Assembly: GCA_022760475.1 (NCBI GenBank)
Contig: JALEFZ010000066.1
Coordinates: 1-64,000, forward strand
From: Bacteroidia bacterium
GTDB lineage: Bacteria > Bacteroidota > Bacteroidia > J057
Direction of reading: 5' to 3'
Length of the DNA: 64,000 bases
This document shows positions 1-9,100 of this stretch, one piece after another; position 1 is the stretch's first letter; each line of letters opens with the position of its first letter. Under the pieces are notes generated by a model. The model saw only the letters and a program-made list of their open reading frames with translations. It made no database searches and was not told the origin of the DNA. The position numbers and the translations under genes were made by a program.

Positions 1-280
1 CTCTATTTGCGCGGATAGACTCAACAATCAGGTCTACGCCAGGACCTCTGGCATTAACTTCAAGGCTAAAGGAGTTTTGTTTGGTTAAGAAAAGGTCCTC
101 AGGAATATCCTTGATCGCGATATCATAGGATAGCTGCATCTGGTAGTCCTGATTCAATGTAGCTAAAACCCATAATAGCACAGAGAGCACCAAAGCAAGA
201 ACGAGCATGAAAATTTGCCTCTCACGCTTTGCTTCACTGTCATTTAGGATTTGCAATATCCTGCCAAAGAATTTATTCAC
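1..280 (-). CDS. YbbR/CdaR-like membrane-anchored protein (N-terminal part; runs off the window)
   Basis: Only the first 93 codons are in the window. I translated this by eye from the minus strand: a GTG start at 280 (an in-frame TAG lies seven codons upstream, and no ATG lies between), a charged N-terminus (MNKFFGRILQILNDSEAKRE), then one membrane segment (about residues 24-41) followed by what looks like the start of an extracytoplasmic beta-rich domain. One membrane anchor plus repeated YbbR domains is the CdaR layout, and the gene following yajC in many Bacteroidota is a YbbR-like gene, so context agrees. The function of these proteins in Bacteroidota is not firmly known. The domain itself lies mostly outside the window, so the family call rests on the anchor and on synteny. 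Confidence 0.6.
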   Translation of the reverse strand, partial: MNKFFGRILQILNDSEAKRERQIFMLVLALVLSVLLWVLATLNQDYQMQLSYDIAIKDIPEDLFLTKQNSFSLEVNARGPGVDLIVESIRANR

Positions 281-300
281 TCCAGGTGGATCAAAGGACT

Positions 301-342
301 AAAAAAAACGCTGGCCAGGATTTAGTTTTTTCCTGGTCAGCG
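301..342 (-). terminator. Intrinsic terminator after yajC
   Basis: A 12-bp stem (309-320 with 331-342, one G-T type mismatch) has an A8 run at 301-308, which reads as a U tract on the minus strand. It lies between yajC and the YbbR-like gene, so the latter is probably expressed by read-through or from its own promoter. Confidence 0.8.
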
Positions 343-357
343 TATGGGTAGTTGTTC

Positions 358-702
358 TTATTTTTTTGCAGGCTCCTCGCTAGGCATTGCCCTGATAGAA
401 CTCTTTTCCATTACAATTTTGGTATTGTCATCAACCTTTACAGTAATGGTATTATCGGCGATTTTGTCCACTACACCATGAATTCCACCGATAGTCATGA
501 TTTTGTCTCCTTTTGAAAGGGCTTCACGAAATTGCTTCTCTTTCTTTTGTTGTTGCTGCTGTGGCCTAATCATGAAGAAATAAAATACTGCCAGCAGGCC
601 CACCATCATGTAGGCAAAATATGGAATCCCGAAAGGTCCGGTTTGCACTTCCTGCCCTGCTCCTGTCGCGCCTTCTTGCAATAAGAAAATAAATTGGTCC
701 AT
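358..702 (-). CDS. yajC: Preprotein translocase accessory subunit YajC
   Basis: 114 residues with the YajC layout: a short N-terminus, one hydrophobic membrane segment (about residues 27-45), the motif FFMIRPQQQQQKKEKQF directly after it, and a small beta domain containing GDKIMTIGGIHGVV. YajC joins SecDF at the Sec translocon in the inner membrane and assists protein export. It is usual length for the family. The gene sits in the DUF1573-yajC-YbbR order common in Bacteroidota, each separated here by a hairpin terminator. The start ATG at 702 fits the family N-terminus. Confidence 0.93.
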   Translation of the reverse strand: MDQFIFLLQEGATGAGQEVQTGPFGIPYFAYMMVGLLAVFYFFMIRPQQQQQKKEKQFREALSKGDKIMTIGGIHGVVDKIADNTITVKVDDNTKIVMEKSSIRAMPSEEPAKK

Positions 703-774
703 CGTTAGTTTGTTATCGAATGAGTTATAGATGGCAATTTAAACAAATTTCATGGCTATAAGTAAATGAGGCAT

Positions 775-815
775 AAAAAAAGGCCACCCCAAGTGGGATG
801 GCCTTGATTTTTTTT
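775..815 (-). terminator. Terminator after the DUF1573 gene, usable in both directions
   Basis: Stem 781-790 with 795-804 (aggccacccc / gggatggcct, one mismatch), loop aagt. An A run at 775-781 gives the minus-strand U tract, and T8 at 808-815 gives one for the plus strand. It closes the DUF1573 gene ahead of yajC. Confidence 0.8.
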
Positions 816-822
816 CAAAAAA

Positions 823-1347
823 TTATTTGGAAGAAGGAGCTGCATCGGCAACGTTTCCTTCGATACGAAGTACCTTAGTGGTATTTCCTTCCATGTTGGC
901 AGTAACGGTTACAGTTTTCACCTGACGACCTTTCTTACCATTTGTGTTGAATGCTACATCAATGTATCCTTCCTCACCTGGCTTAATAGGATCTTTGGAA
1001 TAAGAAGGAGTAGTACATCCACAAGACGCCTTAACGCGAGTAAGTACCAAATCTTCAGAACCAGTGTTCTTGAAACGGAACTGGTGAGTTACGGTCTCCC
1101 CGCTGGTTACTTCAGGAAACTTGTAAATCTCCTCAGCCCAGGAAACAGCAGTAGCAGGAAGGCTAGCAGCCTTGGCTTGCCACTCAGGAAGAGTATTCTG
1201 AGTTGGTGGAAGTGCGTTTGGAGTGGTGGTAGTAGCAGTAGTATTGTTAGTGCCTTCATTGTTGGCAGTCGGCTTGGCCTTGTTGGCAGTCTGGCAAGCA
1301 GCAAATACCAAAGCAACAGCTACCAGGATTAAAGCAATTTTTTTCAT
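823..1347 (-). CDS. DUF1573 lipoprotein
   Basis: Starting from the ATG at 1347 the protein has 174 residues and a lipoprotein signal: MKKIALILVAVALVFAAC, with the lipobox Cys at residue 18. An upstream ATG at 1380 would add 11 residues before the signal peptide and is unlikely. A low-complexity Thr/Asn/Pro linker follows, then a DUF1573 domain of immunoglobulin-like fold (about residues 70-170) with the typical FRFKNTGSEDLVL and SCGCTTP segments. DUF1573 proteins are common Bacteroidota envelope proteins with no settled function. A good promoter lies just upstream (1395-1424), so the gene can be transcribed on its own. Confidence 0.88.
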   Translation of the reverse strand: MKKIALILVAVALVFAACQTANKAKPTANNEGTNNTTATTTTPNALPPTQNTLPEWQAKAASLPATAVSWAEEIYKFPEVTSGETVTHQFRFKNTGSEDLVLTRVKASCGCTTPSYSKDPIKPGEEGYIDVAFNTNGKKGRQVKTVTVTANMEGNTTKVLRIEGNVADAAPSSK

Positions 1348-1394
1348 AATAATTTGTTGTTTGACAATAAATTGTTTCAACTAAACTCTTAGTG

Positions 1395-1424
1395 CAAAGA
1401 TAAACAAAGCTTCAGTAGTTGCAA
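1395..1424 (-). promoter_or_regulatory. Bacteroidota-type promoter of the DUF1573 gene
   Basis: Read on the minus strand: TTG (1424-1422), a 19-nt spacer, then TATCTTTG (1402-1395), an exact match to TAnnTTTG with ideal spacing. Transcription should start near 1390, leaving a leader of about 43 nt before the ATG at 1347. Confidence 0.7.
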
Positions 1425-1511
1425 ACCGCCTCCGATAAATTTTGTTGTTCTGACAAAGACAATTTGCAATTTTATTAGGCTTCGTGGACTAGTATACTGA
1501 CAGTAAGCCAG

Positions 1512-2513
1512 TTACTCCATATTACTGATTACATTTGCAGCAAAAGCCATTGTATCATTGTTGCCTCCGAGGTCTTTTGTTACCTGTTCGGGATTTGAAA
1601 GGGTCTTGAACAAAGCATTCTCAACACGATCAGCGGCCTCTATCATTTTCAGATGTCTCAGCATCATAATGGCAGACTGCAACAGGGCAGATGGATTCGC
1701 AATCCCCAATCCTGCTATGTCAGGAGCAGATCCATGGACAGCTTCAAAAATAGCTATATCATCTCCAATATTTGCGCCAGGGATAACTCCAAGGCCACCA
1801 ATCAAACCAGCACAGAGGTCAGAAAGAATGTCTCCAAACAGGTTGGTTGTTACGACGACGTCGTACCTCTCAGGATACATTACCATCTGCATGCACATGT
1901 TATCGATGATCCTGTCATCTATTTCTAGGTCAGGATATTCTTCAGCTACCTCTCGGCCTACTTGCAAAAATAGACCGCTAGACTTTTTGAGGATATTGGC
2001 TTTGTGAACCACCGTAACTCTTTTTCTGCCATTTGCTTTGGCATAATCGCAGGCAGCTCTGATGATTTTTTCAGAACCTTCTCTGGATATCCTTGCCATG
2101 GCATCGGCAATCTGTCTTCTCTCATCCCAGATCTCAAAACCTGAATAAAGTCCTTCTGTATTTTCACGAAAAAGAACCAGGTCTACATTATCAAATCTGG
2201 TTTTCAAACCAGGTACAGACCTGCAAGGTCGGATGTTTTGATACAGATCAAACATCTGACGGAGGGTTACATTGATACTTTTGAAGCCCTCTCCAACCGG
2301 GGTAGTTAACGGTCCTTTAAGTGCAATTTTGTGTTCAGCGATGGAATCTACCAGTTCTTTAGGGATCAGGTCTCCCACCTCTCTAAAGGCTGTCAGGCCG
2401 GCAGCTTGTTCGTCATAATCAAGTTCAGCGCCAGAGGCTTTCAGGATCTCAAGAACGGCATCGGTAATTTCCGGACCTATGCCATCCCCGGGGATAAGAG
2501 TGATTGTTGTCAT
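1512..2513 (-). CDS. NAD-dependent isocitrate dehydrogenase (IDH3-like beta-decarboxylating dehydrogenase)
   Basis: 333 residues of the isocitrate/isopropylmalate dehydrogenase family. Visible are the N-terminal PGDGIGPEI (8-16), the substrate loop SINVTLRQ (about 79-86), FRENTEGLYSG (about 114-124), the HKANILK lysine region (about 168-175), NLFGDILSD (metal-binding Asp) and FEAVHGSAPDIAG. An Asn-Val after the phosphate-contacting Ser favours isocitrate over isopropylmalate, and length and sequence resemble the NAD-dependent mitochondrial type rather than the 416-residue NADP enzyme of E. coli. It would make 2-oxoglutarate from isocitrate in the TCA cycle. It lies alone between nusB and the DUF1573 gene. 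Homoisocitrate or tartrate dehydrogenase are less likely alternatives. Confidence 0.85.
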   Translation of the reverse strand: MTTITLIPGDGIGPEITDAVLEILKASGAELDYDEQAAGLTAFREVGDLIPKELVDSIAEHKIALKGPLTTPVGEGFKSINVTLRQMFDLYQNIRPCRSVPGLKTRFDNVDLVLFRENTEGLYSGFEIWDERRQIADAMARISREGSEKIIRAACDYAKANGRKRVTVVHKANILKKSSGLFLQVGREVAEEYPDLEIDDRIIDNMCMQMVMYPERYDVVVTTNLFGDILSDLCAGLIGGLGVIPGANIGDDIAIFEAVHGSAPDIAGLGIANPSALLQSAIMMLRHLKMIEAADRVENALFKTLSNPEQVTKDLGGNNDTMAFAANVISNME

Positions 2514-2664
2514 ATCAATTTTTAGGTGTATTCGGTCAGTTCGACTGGAAAAATATGGTCAGCGAAACAATGGCTCTTTACAATTCTAACAACTCATTAT
2601 CCTCAAAAAAGACAGCACTTCGCAATGATTTGGTCAAAATTAAAATTTCTGGGAAAAGAACCAT

Positions 2665-2691
2665 AAAAAAAGGACTGACATATGCCAGTCC
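2665..2691 (-). terminator. Terminator after nusB
   Basis: Stem GGACTG (2672-2677) with CAGTCC (2686-2691), and a self-complementary CATATG in the loop. A7 at 2665-2671 becomes a U tract on the minus strand. It ends the leucine dehydrogenase-nusB unit. Confidence 0.7.
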
Positions 2692-2722
2692 GTAATAAAA
2701 TATATCTTAATGTTTCGGAAAA

Positions 2723-3256
2723 TCATGAAGACATTTCCTGTTGGTTCTTATTGATTTGAGGTTCTTTTTTCCCTTGAGAGTGGTTGATCAAACCTCTGCC
2801 CTTCTTCACTATCAAGCCATTTTCTTTAAAATCATTGAAAAGGCTATCGAGGATACCGTTGATGAACTTACTTGATTTAGGCGTAGAATAGGTTTTGGCT
2901 AGCTCAAGGTATTCGTTGATGGTTACTTTAACCGGAATCTCCTCAAAGTTGAGCATTTCACAGATGGCCATGTGCATCAGAATGCGGTCGATCCTAGCTA
3001 TTCTATCCAGTTCCCAGTTCTCTGCTTTGCTTTTTATGAACTCATCATACTTGGTGGCATTCTTCATGGACTCATAGTAAAGCGCACTCAGAAGTTTGGT
3101 ATCTCCTGCCAAACGCTTATTCTTCTCAACCTGAGCCACTTCCTCGTGGGTTTCCTTGAGTAAAAGATCGAACACGTAATTGTCTGGTTGTCCAGAGCTG
3201 ATACAAGCATAAACTGCCTGCATAACTTTTGCCCTTATCTGCCTTCTCGTAATCAT
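2723..3256 (-). CDS. nusB: Transcription antitermination factor NusB
   Basis: From the ATG at 3256 (MITRRQIRAKVMQAVYA) the product has 177 residues. A start at 3292 would add 12 residues unlike the family. The all-helical NusB pattern is clear: an N-terminal Arg-rich helix, the IARIDRILMHMAICEM segment, and VTINEYLELAKTYSTPKSSKFINGILD near the C-terminus. NusB binds boxA RNA with NusE (S10) and supports rRNA antitermination. There is a charged, Gln/Asn-rich tail of about 30 residues beyond the usual bacterial end, which is typical of longer Bacteroidota versions. It follows the leucine dehydrogenase gene by 37 bp and is probably co-transcribed with it. Confidence 0.93.
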   Translation of the reverse strand: MITRRQIRAKVMQAVYACISSGQPDNYVFDLLLKETHEEVAQVEKNKRLAGDTKLLSALYYESMKNATKYDEFIKSKAENWELDRIARIDRILMHMAICEMLNFEEIPVKVTINEYLELAKTYSTPKSSKFINGILDSLFNDFKENGLIVKKGRGLINHSQGKKEPQINKNQQEMSS

Positions 3257-3293
3257 CTGAAATTCACTAGCTAAGTAAAAAACACATTGCAAG

Positions 3294-4397
3294 TTACCGA
3301 TACAATCTAATTTTTCCTATTTCCCTAAGTCGTTTTTCAGCCAGATTTTTAGCTGCATCCAAGGGGGACATTTTTTCTTTCTCCGACAATTCAAGGACCT
3401 TTAGGGTTGTATCATAAATGTTCTCGGTGATTCTTTTGGCAACTTCCGGATGGTAAGTTTGTAATTCCAAACTCACATTGACGATGCCTCCAGCATTCAC
3501 CATAAAGTCTGGCACAAACAAAATTCCCCTGTCCTGAAGTGCTAAGGAATCTCTATCTTCTACCAACAATTGGTTGTTGGCACCACCAACTACTGCCCTA
3601 CACTTTAGATTCGGAATGCTATGCTCATTTAGTATTCCTCCTAATGCACAAGGAGCTAGTATATCTACGTCCAATGTAAGGACTTGTTCATTTTCAACCC
3701 TTTTTACCTGAAATTCACGTTCAAGCGACTTAGCAGTTTCCAGGTCTGTATCGTAAATATATACCTCTGCCTCCTCATCAATCAAATGCTTCACGAGCTT
3801 ACTGCCCACCTTTCCAACACCTTGAACCATAACCCTCTTCCCTTGAAGTTTGTCTTGTCCTTCCATGTGTAGAATAGCAGCCTTCATTCCAAGATAAACT
3901 CCATAAGCTGTCAAAGGTGCAGAGTCGCCGCTTCCCCCCCTGAGAGGAGAAACCCCACTAACGTATGGTGTTTCCAATTTGATGGTATCCAGGTCTGCAG
4001 GTTTAATGCCCACATCAGCTGCGGCATAAAATTTTCCTCCCAAACTATCTACGAATTGCCCAAACCTGCGAAGCAAGGCTTCACTTTTATCTTTTTTAGG
4101 ATCACCAATGATGACGGCCTTTCCTCCCCCTACATTAATTCCTGCAAGCGAAGATTTGTAGGTCATGGCCCTGGACAACCTCAAAACGTCGTCAAGGGCT
4201 TGACTTTCGTTATTGTACGGATACATTCTTAAGCCCCCCATAGCTGGTCCTAGTACCGTATTATGTACACCTATTATTCCATTAAGGCCGGTTTCCCGGT
4301 CCCTACAAAATACGACCATCTCATGCTCTGACAGGTTCATCCTTTCCAAGAGATCAAATTGCTTGCTTCCTGCTTCGCCTTTTGTTGCATTACTCAT
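3294..4397 (-). CDS. Leucine dehydrogenase (Glu/Leu/Phe/Val dehydrogenase family)
   Basis: 367 residues. The N-terminal half has GPAMGGLRMYPY (substrate pocket) and the catalytic-lysine glycine loop NVGGGKAVIIGDPK. The C-terminal half has a Rossmann NAD site (VMVQGVGKVGSKLVKHL), and the segment VVGGANNQL is also typical. Length and glycine loops match leucine/valine dehydrogenases better than the longer hexameric glutamate dehydrogenases. It would reversibly deaminate branched-chain amino acids with NAD, feeding branched 2-oxo acids to fatty-acid synthesis (iso-branched lipids are common in Cytophagales). It is the upstream gene of nusB. Confidence 0.85.
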   Translation of the reverse strand: MSNATKGEAGSKQFDLLERMNLSEHEMVVFCRDRETGLNGIIGVHNTVLGPAMGGLRMYPYNNESQALDDVLRLSRAMTYKSSLAGINVGGGKAVIIGDPKKDKSEALLRRFGQFVDSLGGKFYAAADVGIKPADLDTIKLETPYVSGVSPLRGGSGDSAPLTAYGVYLGMKAAILHMEGQDKLQGKRVMVQGVGKVGSKLVKHLIDEEAEVYIYDTDLETAKSLEREFQVKRVENEQVLTLDVDILAPCALGGILNEHSIPNLKCRAVVGGANNQLLVEDRDSLALQDRGILFVPDFMVNAGGIVNVSLELQTYHPEVAKRITENIYDTTLKVLELSEKEKMSPLDAAKNLAEKRLREIGKIRLYR

Positions 4398-4554
4398 TAG
4401 ACAGACACTGGTTGATTTTCCTTAACAAATCTTTGCTTAATTACGCCAAATAGGGAATTTCTTTATTTGGGTTTTAGCTCGAAATGTATGTAATTTTACA
4501 ACAATTTGATGGATTATTATTTAATAGTCTATCACCTCAAATATAGAATTGAAT

Positions 4555-5859
4555 ATGAGCAACGAGGTTTTCCCCAGCAAGGAAAGTATCAGAGATAAAG
4601 TTAAGCCTGCCTTTTTCCCTGTCCATCAAGATGCGGTTTACAAACGACTTGAGGACAAGCATACCATGGTTGAAATAGAGGAAGATCCTTTAGGAACCAG
4701 GATGGTGCTTAACCTTGGGCCCTCACATCCAGCAACTCACGGGGTATTGCGTTGTGTGTTGGAGGTGGATGGTGAAAGGATTGTCAAGGCTGTGGTGGAT
4801 GTCGGTTACCTCCATAGGGGAATTGAAAAAATCGCAGAAAATAAGACCTTTCAGGAGTTCATGCCTTATACAGACCGCATGGATTACCTGTCTCCATATT
4901 CAAACAATGTAGCCTACTGCATGGCGGTTGAGAAATTGGTAGGCATTGAGGTACCTGAGAGGGCGCAGTACATCCGTACCATTGCCTGCGAGTTGGCAAG
5001 GATTTCGTCCCACCTTCTTTGGTTGGGTACCATGGTCATGGATGCCGGTGCTGTTTCTATGTTCTTATGGACATTTAGAGAAAGAGAATACCTATACGAT
5101 ATTTTCGACAAACTGGCAGGTGTAAGGTTCACAGTTAGCCACTCTCGTATTGGGGGGCTTCAATTCGACGTCAATGACGAGACCATAGAAGCCATTAAGT
5201 TCTGGAAGAAAAACTTCAGAAAGGAACTCAAAGATTGGAAAAAGCTCTTGGGCAACAATGGAATATGGCTCAATAGGAATATAGGTGTCGGTTACCTTTC
5301 CAAGGAAGATGCCATTGACCTGGGTGTTACTGGCCCTGTACTTCGTGGATCAGGCGTCCCTTATGACATCCGTACATTCGAACCTTACCTTGTTTACGAT
5401 CAAGTAGAGTTTGATGTAGCCATCCGTGAAGAAGGAGACTCCCTGGCTAGGTATTTGGTGAGAATGGATGAAATGGAGCAAAGCATTCGCATCCTGGATC
5501 AACTCATTGACAAAATCCCTGGAGGACCTATCAGAGCTGATAACGCGAAGCATGCCTATCCTTCTAAGGATGAAGTATATTACTCCATGGAAGGAATGAT
5601 TCACGACTTCATGATGACTGATGTCGGTGTGATGCCACCTGAAGGTGTAGAAGCCTATCATGCCATTGAAGTGCCCAAAGGCGAATTGGGATTCCACCTT
5701 AAATCTGATGGAACTGGTTCTCCATGGCGCTGCAAAATTCATGGTCCTTCCTTTGCAAACCTGCAAGCATTAGAAAAACTGCTTGAAGGCTCCATGGTAG
5801 CAGATACAGTTGTGATTATTGGCTCCCTTGATCCTGTAATGGGGGAATGTGATAAATAA
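4555..5859 (+). CDS. nuoD: NADH-quinone oxidoreductase subunit D (49-kDa subunit)
   Basis: From the ATG at 4555 the product has 434 residues (an earlier TTG at 4549 is not needed). It is full length for NuoD: MVLNLGPSHPATHGVLR near the start, the conserved HRGIEKIAENKT, PYTDRMDYLSPYSNN (quinone-site tyrosine region), RIGGLQFDV, and the C-terminal GSLDPVMGECDK that matches the family end. NuoD forms the quinone-binding cavity together with NuoB in complex I. It stands alone here: no other nuo gene is next to it, and a strong terminator follows directly. Confidence 0.93.
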   Translation: MSNEVFPSKESIRDKVKPAFFPVHQDAVYKRLEDKHTMVEIEEDPLGTRMVLNLGPSHPATHGVLRCVLEVDGERIVKAVVDVGYLHRGIEKIAENKTFQEFMPYTDRMDYLSPYSNNVAYCMAVEKLVGIEVPERAQYIRTIACELARISSHLLWLGTMVMDAGAVSMFLWTFREREYLYDIFDKLAGVRFTVSHSRIGGLQFDVNDETIEAIKFWKKNFRKELKDWKKLLGNNGIWLNRNIGVGYLSKEDAIDLGVTGPVLRGSGVPYDIRTFEPYLVYDQVEFDVAIREEGDSLARYLVRMDEMEQSIRILDQLIDKIPGGPIRADNAKHAYPSKDEVYYSMEGMIHDFMMTDVGVMPPEGVEAYHAIEVPKGELGFHLKSDGTGSPWRCKIHGPSFANLQALEKLLEGSMVADTVVIIGSLDPVMGECDK

Positions 5860-5880
5860 TCGATAAGAATTTTTCATTCG

Positions 5881-5913
5881 AAAGGCTTGTGAGGATCTCA
5901 CAAGCCTTTTTTT
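5881..5913 (+). terminator. Intrinsic terminator of nuoD
   Basis: A perfect 13-bp stem (5881-5893 with 5897-5909), loop GAT, then a T7 tract at 5907-5913. It is 21 bp after the stop codon. Confidence 0.93.
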
Positions 5914-6196
5914 ATGCTGTTTATTCTGATTAATGATTTGGAATTCCTGGCCAAATACATGTATCGATATTGTAGATAATTTGATAACCCGTAACAAAAA
6001 CTGCCTATTTCTTCCAGACTTCCAATAATTATAACAATCAATTTTTTCCCCATTTGACAGAATCAATACATCACATTCCCGTCAATTACGCAGATTTAAA
6101 CTTTCAAAGAAAATATCTTTTCATATACCTATAGTTTATAACACATGTATTGTACGAATTATTTATTTATCTGATTTTTGGACAAATGAATAATCC
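5914..6196. other. AT-rich intergenic region upstream of the PKD protein gene
   Basis: About 280 bp without a convincing ORF. I see no good TAnnTTTG box and no strong stem-loop. The promoter of the PKD gene must lie here, but I cannot place it. Confidence 0.5.
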
Positions 6197-9100
6197 ATGA
6201 GAGGCTTAGTCGCTCTTCTTGTACTAATTTTACCATACTTTACTCTCAGCCAACCTACTGCAAATTTCACAGCTGACATTACCGATGGTTGCTCACCGGT
6301 AATTGTTCGATTTACTGATCAATCACAAGGTGCTGTTCAATGGGAATGGCGTACAGGTGTAGGGTCATCAAATCAACAAAACCCAAGTATTCTTTACCTG
6401 AATTCAGGCTCTTATTCCGTCACACTCATTGTGACAGATGCCAATGGGCTAAAGGATACCCTGACTAAAAGTAATTACATTCAAATCAATGACTTTCCAA
6501 CAGCCCAATTACAAGCCAATCAGACCAACATTTGTGCGTTTGAAAGCATTACATTTTCGGATTTATCTAATCCAGGAAGTGGAGTGATCACAAGTTGGCA
6601 ATGGGACTTTGGAGATGGAAACATTTCAAGCCAGGCGAATCCCACCCACACCTATACCCAGGCGGGAACCTATCCGATCTCACTGATTGTTGAGAACCAG
6701 TTCGGATGCCAGGATGAAGTTATCCTACCGAATTATATCACCGTGCGGGCCCCCGATCCATCCTTCAATGTGGATCAAACCATAGCCTGTGGGCCTCCAT
6801 TGGATGTAAATTTTACTCCAAGCACAAATTCTGGAAGTCATTTCTGGACTTTTGGAGATGGCAACAGCAGCATCTTGCTTAATCCCATGCATAGTTACAC
6901 CCAGTTTGGAACATTTGATGTTATGCATGTGGTTGTGGACAATCAGGGGTGTAGAGATACCCTTACAAGAAACGGACTAATAAATCTTGGTGTAAATACC
7001 CTAAGTATCAGGGCACTGGATTCTTCTATTTGTGTATTTGATACGGCCTTCTTCCAGTCGAATGCTCCAAGTAATAGCCAGATTATCTGGGACTTTGGAA
7101 ATGGTGACAGTTCTACCCTTGCCAATCCATTTTATGTGTATACCAGTCCAGGTAGCTATACCGCAACTGCCTTCATTTCAGATAGTGGGGGTTGTAATAT
7201 AAATCTCCAAATTCCCATTCAGGTATTTGGAAAGCCACAGGTGAATATCGGCACAGTAGATACTGCCGTAGGCTGTGCCTTACCATTTCAGGTAGACTTC
7301 ACCAATCAATCCACTGGAGGATTGAGCTATACATGGAACTTCGGAGACGGCAGTCCGGTCTCAACCCAGACCAATCCTAGCCATAACTACATAACTGAGG
7401 ATACTTTTACAGTAAGCCTCGCAGTAAGGGGACCAGGTGGCTGCCTTTCAAGTAGGTCATTCCCAAACTATGTGCTTGTAAAAAGGCTGGAAGCTGGTTT
7501 TCAAACTGATAAAAGAGACGGCTGCGCCCCTATGAATGTCCTTTTCACGGATACGACCCTCTCCCCTTTTCCAATTACATCCTGGGACTGGGATTTTGGT
7601 AATGGGTCTGTTTCTTCTAATCAAAACTCATCTGCAAACTACAGCCAGGCAGGTACATTTGATGTGTCATTGATAGTGGAAAATAGTCAGGGGTGCAAGG
7701 ATACTGTTCAGAGAAATGGCTACATCCAGGCCGGACTTAAGCCAAACGTAGACTTTGTCATTGATACCAACAAGGCATGTGCCTATGCACCAGCGTCCTT
7801 TACGAACCTCTCTACTGGCGCCAGTGATTTTATATGGTACTTCAGTGATGGAGATACAGCCATGAGTTTTAATGCCTTGCATGGCTTTGGAGCACTGGGT
7901 ATGATGGATGTAACCCTTATAGGAAATGACAGGGGTTGTCGGGATACCATGACCAAAAATAACCTCATAGAAATCCTGGCACCACTGCCAATCATGGGAA
8001 TCAGCGATCGAAGCATTTGTGAAGTGCCCAAACAAGTAAACTTCACCGATATTTCAATTGGTGCAGATAGGACCACATGGTTCCTAAACAATGCCTTCGT
8101 TACGAATCAAAGAAACTGGTCTCAAAGTTTTACCCAGGATGGATTCTATCCCGTTGCAATGACGGTGGAGAACTTTACAACTGGTTGTGTCATCACCTCG
8201 AATAATGGCATTACCATTAAACAGGTCAAGGCTGACTTTGTGCCAGATACCAATAGATCCTGCGTGCCGTTTACTGTAAACTTCATTGACAGTTCTATTA
8301 ATGCGGTAAAGTGGAATTGGCATTTTGGATATGGTTCTGATTCTGCTCAGGTACAAAACCCGACATTTACTTACCCTGAAACCGGGGTTTTTAATCCTTA
8401 TGTAGTAGTAACCAACAGCATCAATTGCAAGGATACCTTTACATACAATGCTATACATGCATTAGGCATTGATGCTCAGTTCAGCATCATATCGGATTCG
8501 GTGGGTTGTGTGCCCCTGGATGTCCAGTTTCAGGACTTGTCAACAAGTACTGGTAACATCATTAACTGGGATTGGAACATGGGGGATACGACCTTTTATT
8601 CCAGCCCAAATCCTGGCCATACCTTTAATTATCAAAGCTTTTTTGACATCCAACTCACCGTTACGGACGAAGATGGCTGTGTGGATTCTGTAACTAAAAG
8701 CAATAAAATATATGCTACCCAGCCCATCCCTGATTTCCTGATAAATCCTCCGGTCAACTGCTCTGACAATGAAGTTGTATTCGTCAGCCTTAGTTCAGGT
8801 GCTGGTCTGACTTACAACTGGGATTTTGGGGATGGGAATAGCTCTACACTAGCCAACCCAGCTCATCCTTATGGCAATAATGGGTTATATACCGTGAGTC
8901 TGACAGTTACGGATGTCAATGGATGCGATACAAGTATCGTGAGATCCAATTCAGTCTTGATATCGGAGATTAATGCAGATTTCGTAGCTGACACTACTTT
9001 TGCCCCTTGTCCACCTTTGACGGTAAACTTTGAGGCTGATACGGCCTTTCCCCATGAAAACATTTCCTACATCTGGGATTTCGGAGATGGAGCAAGTTCA

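Noticed and set aside
3937-3944. Run of seven C in the leucine dehydrogenase gene as a phase-variation tract
   Set aside because: Short run in a housekeeping enzyme, with no reason for on/off switching.
7667-8035. Long antisense ORF within the PKD gene
   Set aside because: The plus strand is a continuous repeat protein; the antisense frame is an incidental product of its codon bias. Other antisense ORFs in this gene were rejected for the same reason.
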